Assembly (NCBI GenBank): GCA_964568585.1
Contig: CAZMQI010000018.1
Span: 1 to 36,380 of the forward strand
Length of the DNA stretch: 36,380 nucleotides
DNA from: RGZA01 sp964568585
GTDB taxonomy: Bacteria; Pseudomonadota; Alphaproteobacteria; UBA9219; RGZA01
Direction: 5' to 3'
A program made the position numbers and the translations under genes. The notes under the pieces are model-generated. The model saw nothing but the letters and a program-made list of their open reading frames with translations. It did not search any database and was not told where the DNA came from. This document shows, in pieces, positions 1-8,132 of this stretch (position 1 is its first letter; each line of letters starts with the position of its first letter).

Positions 1-392
1 ATGCCATCCAGCGTGCCATAGATGCTAACGAAGTTCTGGGTCAAATCATTACTGTCGATGTTCGACAGATGGTCATTTTGTAGTGTCGTCAGCTTTAACT
101 TCAAATGCCCCATATAGGCGTCAAATTTTTCTTTCTTCTCCTCTGGCAACAAGCGTTCATTATCCAGCACAATATCCAGCTTGGTCAGCACTTCCTGAAT
201 GTCGGTTAATTCACGCGGCAGGTTTTCGCGGTTGATGGTTTCAATCAATCCAATGCGCTTGCTGTTTTGGGTGAACGAGAAGATATTCAGGGCCATAAAG
301 CCTGCAAGAAAGCACACCGCGAAGACGATGCTCGTGCGTGGCAAGCTGTTATGCCGCGAGAAAACGATTTTGGTGACATCTTGAAGTAACAT
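1..392 (-). CDS. N-terminal part of a membrane protein, possibly a sensor (partial)
   Basis: This reverse-strand frame is open from an ATG at 392 to the window edge (130 codons), so the 3' part lies outside. A short basic N-terminus is followed by one hydrophobic segment at about residues 21-40. After it comes a charged, strongly helical stretch of about 90 residues without cysteines. That layout (membrane anchor, then an extracytoplasmic helical bundle) is common in histidine kinases, chemoreceptors and diguanylate cyclases. The output domain that would decide is not in the window, so no function is assigned. There is no clear Shine-Dalgarno before the ATG. The gene is separated from the 3' end of priA by about 60 bases on the same strand. 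I am confident that it is coding and unsure of its identity. Confidence 0.6.
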   Translation of the reverse strand, partial: MLLQDVTKIVFSRHNSLPRTSIVFAVCFLAGFMALNIFSFTQNSKRIGLIETINRENLPRELTDIQEVLTKLDIVLDNERLLPEEKKEKFDAYMGHLKLKLTTLQNDHLSNIDSNDLTQNFVSIYGTLDG

Positions 393-453
393 GGCGGAAA
401 TTATGCCCGCGCGAAGCTTTCCGAGCGGTTAATTTTTGCCATTAAAATAAAGC

Positions 454-2469
454 TCAGACAAAGCTTTGTGGATCGATATCGATGTGCACACGTATGCTAT
501 TTGAAACTTTGTACTTGGCCAGCCAATCCCTAATGAATGCCTGCATTTTCGATGTTTTCGGGCTTTGAATTAAAAACCGCTGCCTGTGTCGGCCGCGTAA
601 CAATGCCATTGGTGCTGGTGCGGGGCCCAACACTTTAAATCCATCTTGTGCGGGGATGAGTTTGGCGAGTGCATTCGCGGCATCCGTCACTGCTGCGTGA
701 TTGGTTCCTGATAATGTCAACGTCGCTAATCGTGCAAAGGGTGGCATGTGGAATTTCTCACGCTCTTTGCTTAGCACATCTATCAACCCATCACGGTTAT
801 GCTTCATCAGATTTTGCATTACGGCATGCTGTGGCTGTGTGGTTTGCAAATAAACATGACCATTATCATCACTGCGACCTGATCGTCCTGCTACCTGATA
901 TAACAATTGGAATGTGCGTTCTGCTGCGCGTAAATCGCCGCCTTGCAGGCCTAAATCTGCATCCACGACACCGACGACGGTTAGCTTGGGAAAGTGATAA
1001 CCTTTAGCAACAATTTGCGTACCAATCAGAATATCGATTTCTGAATTGGCCATCGCATCCACAATGCGTTGCACTTCGGCCAGATTATTTTGCGTATCGC
1101 TGGCCAATATCGCATGGCGTGCATTCGGAAATAATTTCTTGGCTTCTTCGGCCAAGCGTTCAATGCCGGGACCGCATGCCGCCAGTTTGTCTTCCGCTTT
1201 GCATGAAGGGCATGTCTTGGGGTAATTGCACGCATAATCGCAGTGATGGCATATCAAACGGTGCTTGCCGTCTTGGCGATGTTCCACCAGCCAAGATGAA
1301 CATGACGGGCATTGAAAGCGATACCCGCATGCACGGCAAAGGGTAAGGGGAGCATAGCCGCGACGGTTCAGGAATAATAACGCCTGTTCACCGCGACCAA
1401 TCGCGGCATTCATCGCAGTTTGCAAGGTTGGGCTAATCCAGTTTTTGGAGGTGAGCTTTTCCTGCCGCAAATCGATCAGATGGATAGTGGGCGGTTTGGC
1501 TTCACCGTGACGTTGGGGAAGCGTGACGTGTTGATAGCGGCCAGCCTTCATATTGACGACGGTTTCAAGTGATGGTGTCGCCGAACTTAAAATGACGGGG
1601 ATGTTTTCCATTTTTCCGCGCATCACCGCCATATCGCGTGCATGGTAAATTACACCTTCTTCCTGCTTATATGATCCATCATGTTCTTCATCCACCACAA
1701 TCACGCCTAGATTTTGGAATGGAAGGAATAGGGCAGAGCGGGCGCCGATGACCAATGGCGCTTTGCCATGTGCAATCGCTTGCCATGCTTTGCGGCGTTG
1801 TGCGGGTGTTAAGCCAGAATGCCACAAGACAGGCGCAAAGCCAAACCGCGCTGATAAACGGCTATATATCTGTGTGGTTAGCGATATTTCGGGCAGCATA
1901 AGCAGACTTTGTTTACCTAGCGCCATTGCTGCTGAAATTGCTTCGCAGAATGTTTCAGTTTTCCCCGAACCCGTCACGCCATCCAGCAATGTGACAGAGA
2001 ATGAACCCAGATTTTTAATCAGTGTATTCGCGGCCGTGTTTTGTTCGGAGCTTAACGTTGGCTTTTGAAGCGGTGCGTGTTCCGGCTCTTTCTTTAAGGC
2101 ACGTTCTTTTTTTGGATTCTTTTGTGCACTTTCACCGCCCAACACCATCGCCACGATATTACCAGCAGGTGCCATGCAATAATCGGCAACCCACAATATG
2201 AAATCCAGCATCGCACCTGAAAGTGGCGGGGCGTCCACGACGCGGCTAATGGATTTGATTTTATTGGCAGGAATGGTTTCGGTGGATGGGCCCAGTACAA
2301 CGCCATAACTTTTTTTGGTGCCAAGCGGCACGCTGACCAATTGTCCACGTGCCACCTGCATTTCATCAGGAACGGCATAGGTAAAGGGTTTGGGCGCCGC
2401 CTGCGCGGTCAAAACCTCAATTAAATTGCTGCCTGTACGCTGCGTATATGTGCTGGAATCAGAATTCAT
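454..2469 (-). CDS. priA: Primosomal protein N' (replication restart helicase PriA)
   Basis: PriA is the superfamily 2 DNA helicase that recognises abandoned replication forks and reloads the replisome in the cytoplasm. The 671-residue protein has the N-terminal 3'-DNA-binding region (about 15-110), a Walker A loop GVTGSGKTE at 164-172, the DEEH Walker B box at 260-263, and helicase motifs GTQIVAKG at 483-490 and QVAGRSGR at 525-532. Four CxxC pairs (378/381, 387/390, 407/410, 420/423) form the two zinc sites that are specific to PriA and separate it from RecG or RecQ. Length is slightly below the E. coli protein (about 730). It is divergent from the transaldolase gene, with about 70 bases between the starts. 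Identification is secure. Confidence 0.96.
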   Translation of the reverse strand: MNSDSSTYTQRTGSNLIEVLTAQAAPKPFTYAVPDEMQVARGQLVSVPLGTKKSYGVVLGPSTETIPANKIKSISRVVDAPPLSGAMLDFILWVADYCMAPAGNIVAMVLGGESAQKNPKKERALKKEPEHAPLQKPTLSSEQNTAANTLIKNLGSFSVTLLDGVTGSGKTETFCEAISAAMALGKQSLLMLPEISLTTQIYSRLSARFGFAPVLWHSGLTPAQRRKAWQAIAHGKAPLVIGARSALFLPFQNLGVIVVDEEHDGSYKQEEGVIYHARDMAVMRGKMENIPVILSSATPSLETVVNMKAGRYQHVTLPQRHGEAKPPTIHLIDLRQEKLTSKNWISPTLQTAMNAAIGRGEQALLFLNRRGYAPLTLCRACGYRFQCPSCSSWLVEHRQDGKHRLICHHCDYACNYPKTCPSCKAEDKLAACGPGIERLAEEAKKLFPNARHAILASDTQNNLAEVQRIVDAMANSEIDILIGTQIVAKGYHFPKLTVVGVVDADLGLQGGDLRAAERTFQLLYQVAGRSGRSDDNGHVYLQTTQPQHAVMQNLMKHNRDGLIDVLSKEREKFHMPPFARLATLTLSGTNHAAVTDAANALAKLIPAQDGFKVLGPAPAPMALLRGRHRQRFLIQSPKTSKMQAFIRDWLAKYKVSNSIRVHIDIDPQSFV

Positions 2470-2538
2470 GTTCGATTACAGTATAGAACCATTCCGCTGA
2501 TTAAAAAAACCCATCACTTAAAAATAAGAGAAGCCATA

Positions 2539-3198
2539 ATGAAGTTTTTTGTAGATACCGCCGAACTTAAGGATATTAAAGATCTCGCCGATAGCGGTTT
2601 GTTGGATGGCGTGACGACCAACCCGTCATTGATTGCAAAATCAGGTAAGAATTTTATCGAGTTGATTAAAAAGATTTGCGCGATTGTGCCCGGCCCCGTA
2701 AGTGCCGAAGTCGCTTCAACCGATTATGAAACGATGCTGGCCGAAGGTGAATATCTCGCCAAGCTCGCCAAGAACGTAACCGTGAAAGTCCCATTGACGC
2801 CTGCAGGTTTAAAAGTATGCAAAGTGCTTTCCGGTAAAGGCACGATGGTCAATGTCACGTTATGTTTCTCGCCAGCCCAAGCATTGCTCGCTGCAAAAGC
2901 AGGTGCGACGTTTGTTTCACCATTCGTTGGCCGTCTCGACGATATTGGCCAAGACGGTATGGGGCTTATTAAAGAGATTTGCGAGATGTATCAGGCGCAG
3001 CCGCATCTGAAGACACAGGTATTAGTTGCCTCCGTGCGCCACCCACGCCATGTCATTGATGCTGCAAAAATGGGCGCACATGTCGCGACTTGCCCACCTG
3101 CCATCATCCATCAATTATTCAATCACCCGTTGACCGATAAGGGCTTGGCGCAATTCGTTGCCGATTGGGCAAAGACTGGCCAGAAAATCTTGAAATAA
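2539..3198 (+). CDS. tal: Small transaldolase / fructose-6-phosphate aldolase family protein
   Basis: This is a class I aldolase of the short TalC/FSA family (219 residues; family usually 210-225). These enzymes transfer a dihydroxyacetone unit in the non-oxidative pentose phosphate pathway, or cleave fructose 6-phosphate. Visible family features are the N-terminal FFVDTAEL with Asp6, the GVTTNPSL segment at 24-31, the Schiff-base lysine Lys83 in KVPLTP, and the SPFVGRLDD stretch at 127-135. The family name does not settle whether the main activity is transaldolase or aldolase. An AGAG-type ribosome site lies just before the ATG. It is the first gene of a forward run (transaldolase, DUF484, xerC) with only 10 bases before the next start. 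Confidence 0.9.
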   Translation: MKFFVDTAELKDIKDLADSGLLDGVTTNPSLIAKSGKNFIELIKKICAIVPGPVSAEVASTDYETMLAEGEYLAKLAKNVTVKVPLTPAGLKVCKVLSGKGTMVNVTLCFSPAQALLAAKAGATFVSPFVGRLDDIGQDGMGLIKEICEMYQAQPHLKTQVLVASVRHPRHVIDAAKMGAHVATCPPAIIHQLFNHPLTDKGLAQFVADWAKTGQKILK

Positions 3199-3208
3199 GA
3201 GCGCAACC

Positions 3209-3808
3209 GTGCCGGAAGAACCTGAAGAAAAAGTTGTAGCGTTTGATTCAAGTCTGGTTCGTAAACTCCAAAACGATTTAACGCATATCCGCCAAGACCG
3301 CAGCGAAATCATCGAAGGTAGCCGTTTGTATTGGCAGCGTGTGCAGGTGGTTCATGAAGCGGTCATCATGCTGCATGATGCCACCACACTTTCCGATGCG
3401 GTGCAGATTTTGCAAGAGGATGTCGCGCGCTTGCTTGGCTTTGATGCCATCAATCTGATTTATGAACGGTTGGCGGATGATAAAATCGGCGCATTTTCAT
3501 CGTTTTTTCGTCCGATACCGTCGTTCATGGTCAATGCGGCCTTTGCAGCAACCGAATACCACATCATCGAAGATCGCGCACAACTGGAAAGCCTGTTCCC
3601 CGAACAATCCGCACAGATGGCATTCGCCATTTGCCTACCGATTAAAACAAGTAGTAACACACTTAAAGAACGGCGCGGCGCATTGGTGATGGCCAACCGT
3701 GATGCACAATATCTCTCACTTGGGCAAGCGCTCGAACCATACGTATTTCTTGCAAGGTGCGTTGAACGATTAGGTCGGCAATGGCTCAGCAACCCAATTC
3801 AAAAATAA
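3209..3808 (+). CDS. DUF484 family protein (GAF-like)
   Basis: The 199-residue protein fits the DUF484 family: an N-terminal helical segment (about 14-70) that includes the SRLYWQRVQVVHEAV stretch, followed by a GAF-like domain from about residue 75 on. The family has no firmly established biochemical role. It is often encoded directly upstream of xerC, as here. The start is a GTG at 3209, 10 bases after the transaldolase stop, and no closer ATG would preserve the conserved N-terminal region. The last 28 bases overlap the start of xerC in another frame, which suggests translational coupling. The call rests on overall pattern and neighbourhood, because DUF484 has no catalytic motif to check. 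Confidence 0.8.
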   Translation: MPEEPEEKVVAFDSSLVRKLQNDLTHIRQDRSEIIEGSRLYWQRVQVVHEAVIMLHDATTLSDAVQILQEDVARLLGFDAINLIYERLADDKIGAFSSFFRPIPSFMVNAAFAATEYHIIEDRAQLESLFPEQSAQMAFAICLPIKTSSNTLKERRGALVMANRDAQYLSLGQALEPYVFLARCVERLGRQWLSNPIQK

Positions 3809-4752
3809 ACCACGATAAAAAACTGACCGCCAGTTCGGCAGCCGAAGAAGCGATTGCTGCGTGGGTGTCATACCTTACCGAAATCCGCAATCAATCCATC
3901 TATACCGTCACCAATTACGCGCATGATGTGCACGTGTTTACAGGATTTCTAAGCACCTATCGCGGGCAAGCCATCAGCGTTGCCGATTATAATGCATTGG
4001 ATATTACCGAAGCACGTGCATGGATGGGGCATTTGGCTAGTAATGACCTTGGCGCGGCAAGCCGTGCGCGTGCTATTTCCGCGCTGCGCGGATTTTACAA
4101 ATGGCTGACCAAACAAAAGTTGGTGCAGAACGCTGTGCTTCAAACCATGCGCCTTCCCAAAAAACCTCAGCGCGCGCCGCATCCACTCACCGCCCATCAG
4201 GTCGATGATTTCATGGATAACGCGGAAGTCGTGCGCCCCGATTGGGTCGGCGCACGTGACCGCGCATTGCTGATGTTGCTCTATGGCTGCGGCCTGCGTA
4301 TCAGCGAAGCCTTGTCGCTCAATGGCGATGATTGGCATGCTATTCAATCGGGCCAACTGACGATAACCGGTAAAGGTCGCAAACAGCGCGTGGTGCCGTT
4401 GCTGGACGAAGTCAAAAAAGAGCTCGAGACCTATATTAAAGCCTGCCCGTTTGCGATGCAGGAAGACGAAGCGATTTTCCGCGGTGAAAAAGGCGGGCGA
4501 CTTAATTCCGGCGTGGCAGAACGTGCGATGCGATGCATTCGCCAGCAATACATGCTCCCTGATTATGCAACGCCGCATGCCTTGCGCCATTCCTTTGCTT
4601 CGCATCTATTGAACAGCGGCGCTGATTTACGCAGTATTCAGGAATTACTTGGCCACGCATCGTTATCCACGACGCAGCAATATACCAAAGTAGATGAAGA
4701 AAGCTTATTAGCGGTGTTTGAAAAATCGCACCCGCGTGCGAAGACGAAATAG
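3781..4752 (+). CDS. xerC: Site-specific tyrosine recombinase XerC
   Basis: XerC acts with XerD at dif to resolve chromosome dimers before cell division. The 323-residue protein has the N-terminal core-binding (SAM-like) domain at about 22-112 and the catalytic domain at about 130-315. The full catalytic set is present: Arg173 in GLRISE, Lys198 in TGKGRKQR, His266 and Arg269 in HALRHSFASH, His292 in LLGHASLSTTQ, and nucleophile Tyr301. Integrases share this fold, but the DUF484-xerC pairing and the absence of phage or attachment-site context argue for XerC. The stop codon is immediately adjacent to the stop of the convergent gene at 4753, so there is no intergenic DNA for a terminator. Confidence 0.93.
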   Translation: MAQQPNSKINHDKKLTASSAAEEAIAAWVSYLTEIRNQSIYTVTNYAHDVHVFTGFLSTYRGQAISVADYNALDITEARAWMGHLASNDLGAASRARAISALRGFYKWLTKQKLVQNAVLQTMRLPKKPQRAPHPLTAHQVDDFMDNAEVVRPDWVGARDRALLMLLYGCGLRISEALSLNGDDWHAIQSGQLTITGKGRKQRVVPLLDEVKKELETYIKACPFAMQEDEAIFRGEKGGRLNSGVAERAMRCIRQQYMLPDYATPHALRHSFASHLLNSGADLRSIQELLGHASLSTTQQYTKVDEESLLAVFEKSHPRAKTK

Positions 4753-5349
4753 TTATTTACACAGACGGTCGATCTGCTTGTGTGTTTCCAGCATCTTGCT
4801 GCAGAACGTAACCTTGATATTGCGAATAGGATCTGGACTGTTTTGGTTGCGACGAATACACAAGGCAAGCATGGTCTTGTCCCAGTTTTCCTGCCTGCTT
4901 TGCCCTTTTTCGCCACGATTAAAGATGAACTTCTTGACCCGTGATGATTGAACGCATGCCGCAGGATTGTGATTTTGAAAATCCATCACGCGGAATACCG
5001 TGCGCGATGCAACCGCGCAAACAAGCTGTGATTTTGGTGGTACAAATTCGCATAACCCATATGGTTTTCTATCCCATGTGGTCATCGCTTGAAACTGGTC
5101 ATGAAATTGTGCGTGATAGACAATAGGTATGCTGAGGGTGGCCAATGCCAACGTACCATAGGTGACAGCAAGGCCGCTTACATTCAATGCAAGCCGTGTT
5201 ACCGCTTTTGCTCCGTCAATTGCTAATGCGCCCGCTCTATTCATGGCATTATCAAACCAAGCGGACGGCGTTAATGCATAGCCGATATTACTTTCAAATG
5301 AACATGCATGTAATACAGATTGCGATGAACAGCAGTTCAAGCAAAACAT
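4753..5349 (-). CDS. Cysteine-rich membrane-anchored protein of unknown function
   Basis: I do not recognise this gene. Translation from the ATG at 5349 gives about 198 residues. There is one clear hydrophobic segment (around 55-80 in this numbering) followed by a polar domain with six cysteines, consistent with a signal anchor and a disulfide-bonded periplasmic domain. The frame stays open upstream to an ATG at 5370. The 5349 start has a GGA seven bases ahead and overlaps the previous gene by 56 bases. An ATG at 5244 would avoid the overlap and put the hydrophobic segment close to the N-terminus, so the start is uncertain. It is the last gene of the reverse-strand run that starts with hldD. 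It has no aspartyl-protease GxGD motif, so it is not the missing half of its prepilin-peptidase-like neighbour. Confidence 0.6.
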   Translation of the reverse strand: MFCLNCCSSQSVLHACSFESNIGYALTPSAWFDNAMNRAGALAIDGAKAVTRLALNVSGLAVTYGTLALATLSIPIVYHAQFHDQFQAMTTWDRKPYGLCEFVPPKSQLVCAVASRTVFRVMDFQNHNPAACVQSSRVKKFIFNRGEKGQSRQENWDKTMLALCIRRNQNSPDPIRNIKVTFCSKMLETHKQIDRLCK

Positions 5350-5593
5350 GCGTAAATCCAATGGGCGCATGGCAATAACGGCATTTCTTACCGTTGATAT
5401 AATAGGAAAGAATGGGGATTAAATCGCGCGGGGCCAGTGGCTTTTTGCACGTATTGCAATAGGAGCTAGGCGCGATGATGGACTGTTTGCGAGGCAAGCG
5501 ATACAGCACCACGCCAGCAAAACTCCCTAAGGTTCCACCGACCAGAATGCCGACAATCACTTTGAAGATGATGATAAACGTCGTTTCTGACAT
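5294..5593 (-). CDS. Free-standing prepilin peptidase N-terminal (A24 cysteine) domain protein
   Basis: This 99-residue protein matches the N-terminal domain of type IV prepilin peptidases (PilD/GspO; Pfam A24 N-terminal family). It has a first membrane helix (about 5-28), then GSFAGVVLYRLPR, a first CxxC in SYCNTC, the DLIPILSY segment, a second CxxC in CRYCHAPI, and a second helix at the end. In full-length enzymes this cytoplasmic loop binds zinc through the four cysteines and has been linked to N-methylation of the processed pilin. The C-terminal aspartyl protease domain (about 150 residues with GxGD) is absent here, and the overlapping downstream frame does not supply it. It may be a fragment, a partner of a protease encoded elsewhere, or a repurposed zinc-binding membrane protein. 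It starts 14 bases after the hydrolase stop. Confidence 0.82.
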   Translation of the reverse strand: MSETTFIIIFKVIVGILVGGTLGSFAGVVLYRLPRKQSIIAPSSYCNTCKKPLAPRDLIPILSYYINGKKCRYCHAPIGFTHVLLELLFIAICITCMFI

Positions 5594-5607
5594 CGCAGAC
5601 CTTTATG

Positions 5608-6432
5608 TTAATTGGTGGTATTAAAAAAACTATCCAGCAAGCGTTTTGTATTCTGCGCACTCATATGCAATGCGCCATGTCCTTGCCGTTCATCTTCAAT
5701 TCGGTCGACAATTTGCCCACCCAAACCTTCTACCCACTTTGCGCTGCGGCGCATAGCGGGACAGCCATCTCGTTCGGGGTTGGGGTCATGCATACCGCAC
5801 ACCGTTACCCAGTTTGATCCATAAAAAGGTGTCGCCCCGAATTTCCCATTGCTAATCGCTTCGTTCGGCGGAAAGTGTGCTGCGCTGCCGCCAGCATTGG
5901 CGACGGTCAGTGTGAAATAATGGTTATGGGCATTGTCCAACGCCTGTACTGCGTAAATGTTTGCAGAGCCACGACTAAACCCTTCCAGCATGATGCGCTT
6001 TGGTTTGATGGGCAGCTTGCGTAAGGCGATATCAATTTCGCGGTACAGTTCGTGTGGCGCATAATAGCTGTTGTCATCGGTGCCCATCCACCATTGCAGG
6101 CTGATGAGGCCAATATGCTTACCCTTCAAGTGTTGGGCCCACGCAACCAGATCGTTGGTTGCAAAGCTATCATGGCCGTGCAGCGAGACAATCCAATCGC
6201 TTGGCAAATGTTGGGTATCGCCATCCGAAATCCACGTTATATAAAAACTGCGCCCATCGGATGTTGGTGAAATGGTGGGCGATAGTTGTAATGCCTGCTC
6301 GTATCCCTTGTCTTGTTGTGCGCGTGCCAAGACGCGTTGTGCATCTTCGGGTAATTCGATACTGAAAGCAGGGAAAGCAAATATATAAAATATCGAGGCT
6401 AACAGATATTTCAGCATTAAACGCCATTCCAT
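5608..6432 (-). CDS. Secreted alpha/beta-hydrolase-like protein
   Basis: The protein begins with a signal peptide whose hydrophobic core covers about residues 8-23. The ATG six codons in, at 6417, would give a tidier signal sequence and is an equally possible start. Alpha/beta hydrolase features are an oxyanion-type LHGHD at 84-88, the nucleophile elbow GFSRGS with Ser153, and a late histidine in GHGALH at 251-256. A Cys212/Cys224 pair could form a disulfide. The family covers esterases, lipases and depolymerases. The sequence does not give the substrate, although its position behind a glycosyltransferase and two heptose genes suggests an envelope or glycan-linked target. The gap to the preceding gene is six bases, which suggests translational coupling. 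Confidence 0.75.
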   Translation of the reverse strand: MEWRLMLKYLLASIFYIFAFPAFSIELPEDAQRVLARAQQDKGYEQALQLSPTISPTSDGRSFYITWISDGDTQHLPSDWIVSLHGHDSFATNDLVAWAQHLKGKHIGLISLQWWMGTDDNSYYAPHELYREIDIALRKLPIKPKRIMLEGFSRGSANIYAVQALDNAHNHYFTLTVANAGGSAAHFPPNEAISNGKFGATPFYGSNWVTVCGMHDPNPERDGCPAMRRSAKWVEGLGGQIVDRIEDERQGHGALHMSAQNTKRLLDSFFNTTN

Positions 6433-6438
6433 GGATAG

Positions 6439-8118
6439 TTATGATTTATGAAGTCGCATTAATCCCATTTTCAAGAACCACGCAATGGTTCGCATGAAAC
6501 GCGGCGTATCGGCAATACCAACACCTTGCTGGATTTCGAACAGCGATGGGTGCTTTTTCTGCTGTGTTGTGTGGTACAATACGCCCATGATTTGGCTCAT
6601 GGTTTGTTCTGGCAATAACATGTCCATGCCAAACATGTTCATGCGGTGTTTGGCGATAATTTCAATATCATGGGTCTTGGCCAGAATTTCCAGACGGTCA
6701 TTTGGCGATAAATGATTGCTGGGGAAACCCGCGAACATCGTCGATGGATCGGGGTATCCTGTATGCGCCGCCGGCCAATTATTGGGGACAGGGGTGCCGA
6801 GATGCGCGTTCTTGCGCTTGCGTGACTGTTCTTCCCATAAATCTTCATAGGCAGGGATGATGGTTTTCCAATCGTAATTCTCGGTTGCGCGTTTGCGTCC
6901 TGCCGCGCCCATCGCCAGACGTTTTTCCTTATCATTGATAAGCGTCACATAGGCTTCAGCCGCAGCATCTATATCCACCACCACCGTCTGGTTGTTGCGG
7001 ATAAGATAATCGCCATAATTCCGCATGTTGAAATAATGCGTTGCCACGTCAAGATTATTGCCAGGCGCCACGCAAATGGTCGGCACCAATATGCCATCGA
7101 TGCCATCACGCACACCGTCGCGGTATCCATCCCAATCACTGACCACAGCGGGAAGGCCACATGTCATCGCTTCAATCGGGGTAAATCCGAAACTTTCCTG
7201 AATGTTATCGATGAGGGAGGAGAAAATATCACCGCATGCCCATAATCCATCAGGAAAACGTGCATCATTGTTCAACACAAAATCAACCTGCACGGTTTTG
7301 CATATATCTGCTGCTAATGCATGGAACTCCGGTTCCATCAATTCTGGTTTGAAGAAACCATACATCACCAAACGCACTTTTTTAGGTGCAACCTTTTGCG
7401 CGGCTAATTCTGCTGCTTTTAATAATGCAATCGGGTGTGCTTTGGTTGCATAGCTCAATCGGCCAACATATAGAATGACGGTTTCGTCATCTGCGATGCG
7501 TAGTGCCGCGCGTTGTGCTGCTCTATGCTGCGGGGTTGCAATGTTCAAGAACTTGGATGTATGGATCCCCAGCGGGATAACCGGCAAATCAACAGGGCAG
7601 GTGAAATGCCCACGAAAACGATGTTGCAGATAGTCATTCTGGATATCCCACAGCGCCTTGATGGAATCGCGAATAGCCTTGGATGGACAGATAATCGCAT
7701 CGCCCAATTGGGTTGGTGCGGTTAAGTACTGCATCGTTACATCGGCAATGCGTTCACCCGACATCGTATGCACGATGGTGGAGACGGCATATCCTTTGCT
7801 ATCGGTAAGTTGAATTCGTCGCCAGATATGGTCGCCGATATTCGGGTCAGGGCGGAATACCAAATCCACATCCTGCATGGCATAGGCTGGGTTGCCAGCG
7901 GGGATGAGCGCACATCTACTGAAATCAATGCGTTCGCTGCGGGCGATGTTCTTTAATTCCTCGGCACTTTCATCGCTGCCGGGAAAAAAGAAGAATTCCG
8001 CAGCGCGCGAATAACGAAACAACGCCTTCAAAAAACTGGTGATGGCAACATCAATGCCAAAGATTTCTGAAGGCCCTGTGCCCGATTGCGCTTTGAGATA
8101 ATTGATGACGGTTTTCAT
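6439..8118 (-). CDS. GT4-type glycosyltransferase with C-terminal extension
   Basis: This is a 559-residue retaining glycosyltransferase of the GT-B fold. The N-terminal domain covers roughly 1-185. The donor-binding domain follows from YVGRLSYATKAHP at about 217-229 to the EX7E-type motif QESFGFTPIEAM, with Glu308 and Glu316 in the nucleotide-sugar site. GT4 enzymes are usually 350-420 residues long. Here about 120 residues follow the end of the fold (after about 435), rich in Met, His and Pro and not recognised. Position directly after hldE and hldD suggests work on a surface glycan such as lipopolysaccharide core or O-chain, but donor and acceptor cannot be read from the sequence. The gap to hldE is 14 bases. 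Confidence 0.85.
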   Translation of the reverse strand: MKTVINYLKAQSGTGPSEIFGIDVAITSFLKALFRYSRAAEFFFFPGSDESAEELKNIARSERIDFSRCALIPAGNPAYAMQDVDLVFRPDPNIGDHIWRRIQLTDSKGYAVSTIVHTMSGERIADVTMQYLTAPTQLGDAIICPSKAIRDSIKALWDIQNDYLQHRFRGHFTCPVDLPVIPLGIHTSKFLNIATPQHRAAQRAALRIADDETVILYVGRLSYATKAHPIALLKAAELAAQKVAPKKVRLVMYGFFKPELMEPEFHALAADICKTVQVDFVLNNDARFPDGLWACGDIFSSLIDNIQESFGFTPIEAMTCGLPAVVSDWDGYRDGVRDGIDGILVPTICVAPGNNLDVATHYFNMRNYGDYLIRNNQTVVVDIDAAAEAYVTLINDKEKRLAMGAAGRKRATENYDWKTIIPAYEDLWEEQSRKRKNAHLGTPVPNNWPAAHTGYPDPSTMFAGFPSNHLSPNDRLEILAKTHDIEIIAKHRMNMFGMDMLLPEQTMSQIMGVLYHTTQQKKHPSLFEIQQGVGIADTPRFMRTIAWFLKMGLMRLHKS

Positions 8119-8132
8119 GACCAGGAGATTAT

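Noticed and set aside
3949..4605. 218-codon reverse frame opposite xerC
   Set aside because: It lies wholly inside xerC, whose catalytic residues are all intact, and its composition (His/Gln/Arg-rich) looks like a shadow.
3781..4752. Phage or integrative-element integrase
   Set aside because: The gene neighbours DUF484 and housekeeping genes, no tRNA or direct repeats flank it, and no other mobile genes are present, so XerC is the better call.
4753..5593. Idea that the two overlapping frames are one frameshifted full-length prepilin peptidase
   Set aside because: The downstream frame lacks the GxGD aspartyl-protease motifs and the multiple helices of the A24 C-terminal domain.
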